Source: Treponema sp. (lineage in GTDB: Bacteria > Spirochaetota > Spirochaetia > Treponematales > Treponemataceae). From it: 12,366 nt of DNA. The notes beneath the pieces are model-generated. The model worked only from the letters and a program-made list of their open reading frames with translations. It ran no database searches and was not told the origin of the DNA. The stretch lies in NCBI GenBank assembly GCA_016293005.1, contig JAEDFA010000052.1, positions 1 through 12,366 on the forward strand. The letters run 5' to 3'. Below are positions 6,097 through 12,343 of the stretch, in pieces. The stretch's first letter is position 1; the number at the start of each line of letters is the position of its first letter. The position numbers and the translations under genes were made by a program.

Positions 6097-7377
6097 ATGA
6101 ATGGCAATGTAAAATTTATTAACGGTGGAGTTACATCTCCTGAAGGCTTTCTGGCATCTGGAGTTTTATGCAAAATAAAAGAATCTCGAAAAACTTGCGA
6201 TGTCGCTTTGATTTATTCTGAAAAAATTTGTAACGCAGCCGCTGTTTTTACGCAGAACAGAGTAAAAGCAGAACCTGTAAAACTTACTAAAAAAAATATT
6301 CAGGATGGAAAACTTCAGGCAGTGATTGCAAATAGCGGAAATGCAAACTGCTGTACTGGAAGTGAGGGAGAACAAGTTGCGTTAAAGATGGCAGAAGCGG
6401 TTTCTTCAGTTACCGGTTGTAAACCTTCAGATGTTGCAGTCTGTTCAACAGGCGTAATCGGAATGCAGCTTCCTTTTGAAAAAATTAATGCAAAAATACA
6501 AGAATTAAAAAATTCTCTTTCAAAAGAAGGTCATAAAGATGCAAGATGTGCGATTATGACTACAGACACAAAATATAAAGAGTGTGCGATAGAGTTTTCA
6601 GTCGGTGGTAAAAAATGTCACATCGGAACAATGGCAAAAGGTTCAGGGATGATTCATATAAATCTTGGAACAATGCTTGGTTTTATCACCACAGACTGTG
6701 CAATTTCTTCGGCAATGCTTGAAAAGGCGTTGAAAGAATCTGTAAAAACTACATATAACTGCGTTTCGGTTGATGGAGACACTTCTACAAACGATACTCT
6801 TTTGATTCTTGCTAACGGTATGGCTGGAAATCCAGAAATAAAAACTGAAGGCGAAGATTTTAATCTTTTTCTGGAAGCGCTCAACAAAGTAAACAGAATT
6901 ATGGCGATGAAAATTGCAAGCGATGGTGAAGGCGCAACCCGTTTAGTTCAGTGTACGGTAAACGGCGCTTCTTCAGAAGAAAATGCTCGCGCGCTTGCAA
7001 AACAGGTAATTTCTTCTTCGCTTGTAAAAGCTGCAATGTTCGGCTGTGATGCAAATTTCGGGCGTTTTTTGTGCGCAATGGGATACAGCGGAATCGAGTT
7101 TAATCCTCAAAAAGTAAATATCTGGTTTACAAGCAAAAAAAATGCAGAACGGTATTTTGAAAATTACGATGATTTTTCAGTTCACGGTGAAAATTCCGTT
7201 CAGGTTTATAAAGACGGCTCTCCGATTTCTTTTGATGAAGAAAAAGCAAAACAAATTATGAGCGAAGAAGCCGTAGAAATTTTAATTCAGTGTGGTGACG
7301 GTTCTTCTTCCGGCGTTGCATGGGGCTGTGATTTGACTTATGATTATGTAAAAATAAACGGTGATTACAGAACTTAA
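6097..7377 (+). CDS. argJ: Bifunctional ornithine acetyltransferase / N-acetylglutamate synthase proenzyme
   Basis: Moves the acetyl group from N-acetylornithine to glutamate, recycling acetylglutamate in arginine synthesis; some members also use acetyl-CoA. At 426 residues it is slightly longer than usual (~400). Ntn-type self-cleaving enzyme: KGSGMI (181-186) leads to the cleavage site Gly191-Thr192 in NLGTMLGF. Thr192 would become the nucleophile of the beta chain. Most relatives I know have Ala before this Thr. The oxyanion-hole motif STGVIG is at 117-122, NSGNAN at 79-84, and the C-terminus ends VKINGDYRT, as expected for the family. GGGAG (6086-6090) lies 6 bases before the ATG. Whether it also makes acetylglutamate from acetyl-CoA cannot be read from sequence. 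Confidence 0.95.
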   Translation: MNGNVKFINGGVTSPEGFLASGVLCKIKESRKTCDVALIYSEKICNAAAVFTQNRVKAEPVKLTKKNIQDGKLQAVIANSGNANCCTGSEGEQVALKMAEAVSSVTGCKPSDVAVCSTGVIGMQLPFEKINAKIQELKNSLSKEGHKDARCAIMTTDTKYKECAIEFSVGGKKCHIGTMAKGSGMIHINLGTMLGFITTDCAISSAMLEKALKESVKTTYNCVSVDGDTSTNDTLLILANGMAGNPEIKTEGEDFNLFLEALNKVNRIMAMKIASDGEGATRLVQCTVNGASSEENARALAKQVISSSLVKAAMFGCDANFGRFLCAMGYSGIEFNPQKVNIWFTSKKNAERYFENYDDFSVHGENSVQVYKDGSPISFDEEKAKQIMSEEAVEILIQCGDGSSSGVAWGCDLTYDYVKINGDYRT

Positions 7378-7397
7378 AAAGTTAAAATTAAATTTAA

Positions 7398-7402
7398 AAG
7401 GA
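7398..7402 (+). promoter_or_regulatory. Ribosome binding site fixing the argB start
   Basis: AAGGA lies 6 bases before ATG 7409. The frame extends upstream to an ATG at 7361 that overlaps argJ and would add 16 residues with no family counterpart. The start at 7409 gives a 289-residue protein aligned with known kinases. Confidence 0.75.
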
Positions 7403-7408
7403 ATTTTT

Positions 7409-8278
7409 ATGGAAACTTCAAGTGAATTAAATGCAGAACAGTGGTCGAAGGTTCTTGTAGAAGCCCTCCCTTATTTTAAACAGTGGTGCGGAAAAGTCGT
7501 TGTCGTAAAATACGGCGGAAATGCAATGCTGAACGAAGAATTAAAAGCTGCCGTAATGGAAGACATTATTCTTTTAAGTACAATCGGAATTAAAGTTGTT
7601 TTAGTTCACGGCGGCGGTCCGGAAATAAACAATATGCTTTCAAAAATCGGTAAAGAATCAAAGTTTGTTGACGGACTTCGATACACGGATTCAGAAACAA
7701 TGGAAGTCGTTCAGATGGTTCTTACGGGAAAACTCAATAAAGACATTGTAGGTCTTCTTCTGCAAAAAGGCGGAAAGGCAGTCGGTTTAAGCGGTGTTGA
7801 TTCAGGTCTTATCCGCGCAAGAAAAACTGAAAAAGATTTAGGTTTTGTTGGAGAAGTAACTTCTGTAAATCCAGAAATAATAAATTCCCTTCTTGATAAA
7901 GGCTTTATTCCTGTAGTTTCAACTGTCGCTTTAGGAGAAGAAGGTGATTCTTCCCGTTACAACATAAATGCTGACACAGCCGCTGCAAAAATCGCCGTTG
8001 CATTAAAGGCAGAAAAATTCGTTCAGCTTACAAATGTTCCGGGAGTTTTAAGAAATATCGATGATTCATCAACATTAATAAAAAGAATCGAAAGAACGGC
8101 TCTTGGCTCTCTTAAAGCAACTGGAATTATCGCAGGCGGAATGATTCCAAAAATTGAATGTTGCCTTACAGCGCTAGAAGGAGGCGTTCCACGAACTCAC
8201 ATCATAGACGGAAGAGTTCCACATTCTCTTTTAATCGAAATGTTTTCTGACCGCGGAATCGGAACGATGATTTACTAA
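7409..8278 (+). CDS. argB: Acetylglutamate kinase, arginine-sensitive type
   Basis: Phosphorylates N-acetyl-L-glutamate with ATP, the second step of arginine synthesis. Amino-acid kinase fold, 289 residues. Motifs: KYGGNAM with Lys34, HGGGPEI (67-73), substrate-binding Arg91 in DGLRYTD and YNINAD (184-189); HIIDGRVPH and GIGTMI close the protein. An N-terminal helix of about 25 residues (NAEQWSKVLVEALPYF) before the core is the feature that, in Thermotoga and Pseudomonas enzymes, builds the arginine-inhibited hexamer; the 258-residue E. coli enzyme lacks it. This fits an acetyl-recycling pathway with ArgJ, where control falls on ArgB. It follows argJ by 31 bases. No clear terminator separates it from the helicase gene. 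Confidence 0.95.
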   Translation: METSSELNAEQWSKVLVEALPYFKQWCGKVVVVKYGGNAMLNEELKAAVMEDIILLSTIGIKVVLVHGGGPEINNMLSKIGKESKFVDGLRYTDSETMEVVQMVLTGKLNKDIVGLLLQKGGKAVGLSGVDSGLIRARKTEKDLGFVGEVTSVNPEIINSLLDKGFIPVVSTVALGEEGDSSRYNINADTAAAKIAVALKAEKFVQLTNVPGVLRNIDDSSTLIKRIERTALGSLKATGIIAGGMIPKIECCLTALEGGVPRTHIIDGRVPHSLLIEMFSDRGIGTMIY

Positions 8279-8290
8279 AAAAGTTTTACA

Positions 8291-8319
8291 TTGTAATAAA
8301 AAATAAAAAGGTATATACT
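8291..8319 (+). promoter_or_regulatory. Sigma-70-type promoter directly before the helicase gene
   Basis: TTGTAA (8291-8296) and TATACT (8314-8319) are spaced by exactly 17 bases. Transcription would start about 7 bases after the -10 box, at or next to the ATG at 8326. That leaves no room for a ribosome binding site; the only candidate, AAAAGG ending at 8311, lies 14 bases before the ATG, inside the promoter spacer. Confidence 0.6.
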
Positions 8320-8325
8320 TTAGCC

Positions 8326-9915
8326 ATGAATTTTATTGATTTTAATTTAAATGAAATGCTGCTTGAAGGGTTAAATAAAGCAGGTTACACTGAATGTACA
8401 GAAGTTCAGTCTCAGGTTTTACAGTCTTCGCAGGATGGTTCAGATTTATATGTTCAATCTCAAACCGGAACCGGAAAAACTGCAGCTTATCTTGTTGCTA
8501 TAATACAGGAAATGCTTTCAAAAGAACCGTTAAAAAAGGCTCTTATAATGGTTCCAACTCGTGAACTTGCCGTTCAGGTAGAAGAAGAAGCAAAAGTTTT
8601 GATAAGTTCTTCAAAATTAAAAGCATTCAGTTTTTATGGTGGTGTCGGTTACGAAAAACAGATTTCTGCATTAAAAAAAGGAGTTGATATTATTATTGGA
8701 ACTCCGGGGCGTTTAATCGATTTACAGGAAGGAAAAAATCTTGATTTAAGTCAGGTCGGTTTTGTAGTTGTTGATGAAGCCGACAGAATGTTTGATATGG
8801 GATTCTATCCTGATTTACGAAAAATTTTAAAATTTGTTCCAAAAGCGCAGGAAAGGCAGACAATGCTTTTCAGTGCAACTTTAAATTCTTATGTAAAAAA
8901 TCTTGCGTGGGAATATACTTTAAATCCAAAAGAAATAGAAATCGAGTGCGAAAACATAACTGTTTCAGAAATTACACAGGAACTTTTTCATGTTTCAAGC
9001 GATGAAAAAATCATGCTTTTAAACGGAATTTTAAAACGCGAAAATCCTAAAAGCGTAATTATTTTCTGTAACACAAAGCGAAGTTGTGAAGTTGTTGCAA
9101 AACGCCTTCAGTTAAACGATTTTAAATCAGATTTTATAATCGGTGATTTGCCTCAGTCTGTTCGTTTAAAAAAATTAAATAGCTTTAAAGACGGAACTCT
9201 TTCTATTCTTGTTGCAACAGATGTAGCAGCGCGTGGAATCGATGTTTCTGATTTGGAAATGGTAATAAACTACGACCTTCCAAACGAAGCGGAAAATTAT
9301 GTTCACAGAATTGGTCGTACTGCCCGTGCCGGAAAATCAGGAAAAGCGTATACATTCTGCTCTGAACAGGATGTTTACAATCTTCCTGCAATTGAGCGCT
9401 ACATCGAAATGCAGATTCCTTCGCATGTTGCATATCCTGAAGAATTAGCCGAAGACAAGTCAAAAGGAATTTACATAAAATTGGAAAATTACCGCGACGA
9501 AGAAAAGTCTTCAAGCCGTGAAAAAAATTACAAAAGTTCAAAAAATAAAAAAGCTTACGGCGATAAAAAATCTTCTGGTAAAAAATCGTATTCAAAAAAA
9601 GATTCGTATTCAAAAGACAGAAATTCAAAAAATTACGCAAAAACTTCCGAAAAAGAATTCGAAAAACTTGAATCTCTTCCGTTTGAACAGCGCTTAAAAT
9701 TTTATAAAGAAAAATACGCATCTTCCTGCGATTCTTATCAGAAAAAATCTTCGCCAAAAAAAGAATACAATTACAAGAATTCTAGAAAAAAAGGCTCAAA
9801 AGGCGGTTATATAAAAAAGAATTACCCTGAAAAAGACTTAAAAAATAACATTCAGAATAAAAAACCGCAAAAGAAAGGTTTCCTTGAAAAATTAAAGGCT
9901 TTGTTTAAAAAATAA
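8326..9915 (+). CDS. DEAD-box ATP-dependent RNA helicase with basic tail
   Basis: Unwinds RNA duplexes, probably in ribosome assembly or mRNA decay. It is 529 residues with the full helicase core. Motif I QTGTGKT (46-52), Ia PTRELA, Ib GTPGR, II DEAD (150-153), III SAT (183-185), IV VIIFCNT, V ATDVAARGID and VI HRIGRTARAG (327-336). The Q motif is GYTECTEVQ with Gln28 kept, but the usual Pro-Thr before it is Cys-Thr. From about residue 395 to the end runs a Lys/Ser/Tyr-rich, low-complexity, strongly basic tail, likely a disordered RNA-binding region, ending in a short FLEKLKALFKK helix. No DbpA or CsdA RNA-binding domain is evident, so I give no symbol. A start at 8326 places the Q motif correctly. 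Confidence 0.95.
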   Translation: MNFIDFNLNEMLLEGLNKAGYTECTEVQSQVLQSSQDGSDLYVQSQTGTGKTAAYLVAIIQEMLSKEPLKKALIMVPTRELAVQVEEEAKVLISSSKLKAFSFYGGVGYEKQISALKKGVDIIIGTPGRLIDLQEGKNLDLSQVGFVVVDEADRMFDMGFYPDLRKILKFVPKAQERQTMLFSATLNSYVKNLAWEYTLNPKEIEIECENITVSEITQELFHVSSDEKIMLLNGILKRENPKSVIIFCNTKRSCEVVAKRLQLNDFKSDFIIGDLPQSVRLKKLNSFKDGTLSILVATDVAARGIDVSDLEMVINYDLPNEAENYVHRIGRTARAGKSGKAYTFCSEQDVYNLPAIERYIEMQIPSHVAYPEELAEDKSKGIYIKLENYRDEEKSSSREKNYKSSKNKKAYGDKKSSGKKSYSKKDSYSKDRNSKNYAKTSEKEFEKLESLPFEQRLKFYKEKYASSCDSYQKKSSPKKEYNYKNSRKKGSKGGYIKKNYPEKDLKNNIQNKKPQKKGFLEKLKALFKK

Positions 9916-9949
9916 AAGGCGTATCTTAAAAAAAAGTGTGCGTTTTTTT
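9914..9949 (+). terminator. Probable terminator of the helicase gene
   Basis: AAAAGGCGTA (9914-9923) can pair as RNA with TGCGTTTTTT (9939-9948), with three G-U pairs and a 15-base loop; the T run reaches 9949. The G-U pairs make it work only on the + strand. It starts in the helicase stop codon. Confidence 0.5.
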
Positions 9950-9993
9950 AGAATTTCTTTAAAAATATTTTTAAATTTCTTGTTGGAGTACAA

Positions 9994-11646
9994 ATGATTA
10001 CTGTAAGCGATTTAAGTGTCAGGTTTAGTGAAAAACCTTTGTTTAAAGATGTAAATTTAAAATTTACAAACGGAAACTGTTATGGAATTACAGGTGCAAA
10101 CGGTGCCGGAAAATCTACATTTTTAAAAATTCTTTCTGGTGAAATTGAACACGATTCAGGAACAATTTCAATTTCTACTGGTGAACGAATGGCCGTTTTA
10201 AAACAGGATCACTTTGCTTATGATAAATATTCTGTAAAAGACACCGTAATGATGGGATTCCCGAAGTTATACGAACTTTCAAAATCAATCGAAGAAATTT
10301 ATGCAAAAGAAGATTTTTCCGATGAAGACGGAATTAAAGCAAGTGAAATGCAGGCAGATTTTGGAGAATTAGGCGGCTATGAGGCAGAAAATCAAATCGA
10401 GCAGATGCTTTCGGGGCTTGGTCTTGAAGAAGAATTTCACGACAAAATGATGAGTGAATTAGACGAAACTCAAAAAGTCCGTGTTCTTCTTGCACAGGCA
10501 ATTTTCGGAAATCCTGACATTCTTGTTTTAGACGAACCTACAAACGGTCTTGATATCGAATCAATTACATGGCTTGAAAATTTTCTTCTTGAATTTGAAA
10601 ACACTGTAATTGTTGTAAGCCACGACAGGCACTTTTTGAATACTGTCTGCACATTCATTTGCGATATCGACTATGGAAAAATTACTCAATTTGCAGGAAA
10701 CTACGATTTCTGGTATCAGATGACGCAAGTTCTTCAGAGGCAGGCAAAAGAACAGCAGAAAAAAGCTGAAGATAAAATGAAAGATTTAAAAGAGTTCATT
10801 CTTCGCTTTAGTTCAAACGCTGCAAAATCAAAACAGGCAACGAGCCGCAAAAAGATTTACGATAAACTTGCGCAGTCGGTAGAAGATCTTCCTGTTTCAA
10901 CAAGAAAATTCCCTTATGTAAATTTTAAAGCCGAGCGCGAAATCGGAAACAATGTGCTTCAGGTGAAAGATTTAAATTATAAAGATGAAGATGGCGTTCA
11001 GCTTTTAAAAGATTTCAATCTTACTGTAAACAGAACAGATAAAATCGCTTTTGTTGGAATCGAACATAATTCCATTTCGGCGCTTTTTGACATCATAAAT
11101 GGCGTAAAAAAGGCAGAAAGCGGTGATGTATTTTGGGGGCAGACTACAAGCCACACTTATCTTCCGCGTGATAATAGTTCTTATTTTGACAACGATTTAA
11201 ATATTACAGAATGGCTTAAACAGTATTCAAAAGAACAGGATGATTCTTATGTTCGTGGATTTTTGGGACGAATGCTTTTTTCCGGCGATGAATCTCTTAA
11301 AAAAGTAAAAGTTCTTTCCGGTGGTGAAAAAGTAAGGTGTATGCTTTCAAAACTTATGCTTACAGGCGCAAATATTCTTGTAATGGATGACCCTACAAAT
11401 CACCTTGACCTTGAAGCAATTCAGTCATTAAACGAAGGTTTAATTTCTTTTCCGGGTGTAGTTTTATTCACAAGCCACGACCATGAGTTTATTCAGTCTA
11501 TCGCAAACAGAATTATCGAAATCACTCCAAACGGAATAATCGACAGAATGACAACTTTTGACGATTATATTTCAGATGATTCTATAACTGAGTTACGAAA
11601 AGAACTTTACAAAGGAACCGGTAAAAAAATCAAATACAGGGTTTAA
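9994..11646 (+). CDS. ABC-F family ATPase (YbiT/YkpA-like), degenerate second ATP site
   Basis: Soluble twin-ATPase of the ABC-F type, with no membrane segments; such proteins bind the ribosomal E site and affect translation or give antibiotic protection. It is 550 residues, close to E. coli YbiT. Domain 1: Walker A GANGAGKST (34-42, Lys40), signature replaced by SELDETQ (154-160), Walker B VLDEPTNGLD (178-187), switch His210. A charged coiled linker (about 240-310) with KSKQATSRKK matches the P-site tRNA-interaction region of the family. Domain 2: where Walker A should be there is VGIEHNSISALF (354-365) with no Lys. The signature LSGGE (441-445) is intact and Walker B is VMDDPTNHLD with Asp466 where the catalytic Glu is usual. 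GGAG (9985-9988) precedes the ATG by 5 bases. Substrate role is not predictable. Confidence 0.92.
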   Translation: MITVSDLSVRFSEKPLFKDVNLKFTNGNCYGITGANGAGKSTFLKILSGEIEHDSGTISISTGERMAVLKQDHFAYDKYSVKDTVMMGFPKLYELSKSIEEIYAKEDFSDEDGIKASEMQADFGELGGYEAENQIEQMLSGLGLEEEFHDKMMSELDETQKVRVLLAQAIFGNPDILVLDEPTNGLDIESITWLENFLLEFENTVIVVSHDRHFLNTVCTFICDIDYGKITQFAGNYDFWYQMTQVLQRQAKEQQKKAEDKMKDLKEFILRFSSNAAKSKQATSRKKIYDKLAQSVEDLPVSTRKFPYVNFKAEREIGNNVLQVKDLNYKDEDGVQLLKDFNLTVNRTDKIAFVGIEHNSISALFDIINGVKKAESGDVFWGQTTSHTYLPRDNSSYFDNDLNITEWLKQYSKEQDDSYVRGFLGRMLFSGDESLKKVKVLSGGEKVRCMLSKLMLTGANILVMDDPTNHLDLEAIQSLNEGLISFPGVVLFTSHDHEFIQSIANRIIEITPNGIIDRMTTFDDYISDDSITELRKELYKGTGKKIKYRV

Positions 11647-11657
11647 ATATTCTTTTT

Positions 11658-11717
11658 AAAACATACGGAGTTTTTTTTTAAATGTACGAAGAATTTTGGG
11701 AAAACACCGTATGTTTT
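11658..11717 (+). terminator. Inverted repeat, possible terminator of the ABC-F gene
   Basis: AAAACATACGG (11658-11668) and CCGTATGTTTT (11707-11717) are perfect 11-base complements, with a T tract at 11714-11718. The loop is long (38 bases) and holds nine T at 11671-11679, so the structure is less certain than a normal short-loop terminator. Confidence 0.45.
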
Positions 11718-11811
11718 TGTTCATTCACTGACAATTCTGTATGAAAGGCGTGTGTTAAATAAAAGACAAACGGATTTGTTCGCGCCTAACGGCACTCACC
11801 AAAGGCGAAGA

Positions 11812-12026
11812 ATGGCAGTTCTAGTGTCTGTGGAACGACGGTTCCATTGACTGTGTTACGACAGTTCTGGTATCTGTGGAATGGCAGTTCTGGTGTCTGT
11901 GGAACGGCAGTTCTTGTGTCTGTATTACGACAGTTCCATTACTGTAAAACGACGGTTCTAGTGTCTGTGTTACGACAGTTCCATTGACTGTAAAACAGCA
12001 GTTCTTGTGTCTGGATTACGACAGTT
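11812..12026. repeat. 23-base degenerate tandem repeat, about 9.4 units
   Basis: Units start at 11812, 11835, 11858, 11881, 11904, 11927 (22 bases, one deletion), 11949, 11972 and 11995; a last partial unit ACGACAGTT is at 12018-12026. Each starts like ACGRCAGTTC, has a variable middle and ends near CTGTGTT, CTGTGGA or CTGTAAA. Two kinds occur: TTCTRGTGTCTG-like (units 1, 3, 4, 5, 7, 9) and TTCCATTGACTG-like (units 2, 6, 8). Units 2-3, 6-7 and 8-9 form a 46-base B-A dimer. Every unit contains a small dyad (ACAGT...ACTGT or ACAG...CTGT), so each ACAG can pair within its unit or with its neighbour. The period is not a multiple of three and no frame is open, so it is not coding. Confidence 0.9.
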
Positions 12027-12165
12027 AAGGGCACCTTGAAAAAACTCGTCTTTGTCGATTTTTTTCGAGGTGCTGGCGAGTTCTAAGTCGCTATAATATC
12101 GCAACTTAGAACATCGCATTTTCAAAGACACCTCTAAAAACTGAAGTTTTTAGAGGTTCCCTTAA
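12025..12165. other. Compact palindromic element able to form a four-way junction
   Basis: Closing stem P0: TTAAGG (12025-12030) with CCTTAA (12160-12165). Inside are three hairpins. P1: 12031-12044 with 12060-12073, 14 pairs including one G-U, extended by TCG/CGA to a 7-base loop. P2: GTTCTAAGT (12080-12088) with ACTTAGAAC (12104-12112), plus GCGA/TCGC outside a one-base bulge. P3: ACCTCTAAAAAC (12130-12141) with its exact complement (12146-12157) and a TGAA loop. Joints are 0, 2, 12 and 2 bases. TCTTTG in the P1 loop (12049-12054) is complementary to CAAAGA (12123-12128) in the 12-base joint. It could be a structured RNA or a palindromic DNA element; strand is unknown. Confidence 0.7.
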
Positions 12166-12301
12166 GTGATTTTTGGATAACTTGTATTCACAACAACAGC
12201 TTTGAGCGAAACTTGCGAGCGAAGACTGCCACTTCAGGCACTTTTATTTAGATTTGTATAGTCAATTGTGCGGAGGTAGTTTGAGTTTTTTATTATGAGT
12301 G

Positions 12302-12343
12302 ACTTGCAATCGATTTGACGAAAATGCAAGTTGGTGGTATATT
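12302..12343 (+). promoter_or_regulatory. Strong promoter with flanking inverted repeat, reading out of the window
   Basis: TTGACG (12315-12320) and TATATT (12338-12343) are spaced by 17 bases. ACTTGCA (12302-12308) and TGCAAGT (12325-12331) form a perfect 7-base inverted repeat around the -35 box, placed like an operator. AAAGGAA (12349-12355) follows, and the gene it serves starts beyond the right edge. Confidence 0.65.

Noticed and set aside
7361..7408. Upstream ATG start for argB
   Set aside because: It overlaps the end of argJ, adds 16 unrelated residues and lacks a good ribosome site; ATG 7409 has AAGGA 6 bases before it.
9203..9757. Minus-strand open frame of 184 residues opposite the helicase tail
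   Set aside because: Shadow of a low-complexity A-rich coding region; leucine/phenylalanine-rich without family likeness. The same applies to a 110-residue frame at 1382-1714.
9958..9975. Perfect 18-base A/T palindrome before the ABC-F gene
   Set aside because: Made only of A and T in very AT-rich DNA, so a palindrome of this kind is not strong evidence of function.
11682..11744. Small open frame of 20 residues starting MYEEFW
   Set aside because: GGAG is 11 bases from the ATG, the frame lies inside the inverted repeat loop and arm, and no homology is recognised; too weak to call.
11754..11790. Integron attC-like boxes (GTTAAAT at 11754-11760, GCCTAAC at 11784-11790)
   Set aside because: The boxes are in the wrong order and do not pair with each other; no matching partner lies at a normal attC distance and there is no integrase.
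11812..12026. CRISPR array
   Set aside because: Units are contiguous and degenerate with no unique spacers, and no cas gene is present.
12172..12180. DnaA-box-like TTATCCAAA (minus strand)
   Set aside because: A single site with one mismatch, with no cluster and no replication gene nearby; not enough to call an origin.
12272..12318. Strong GGAGGT (12272-12277) followed by tiny frames at TTG 12281 and ATG 12295
   Set aside because: The frames encode only five and seven residues and the spacings are poor (3 and 17 bases); probably chance, though a leader peptide cannot be excluded.
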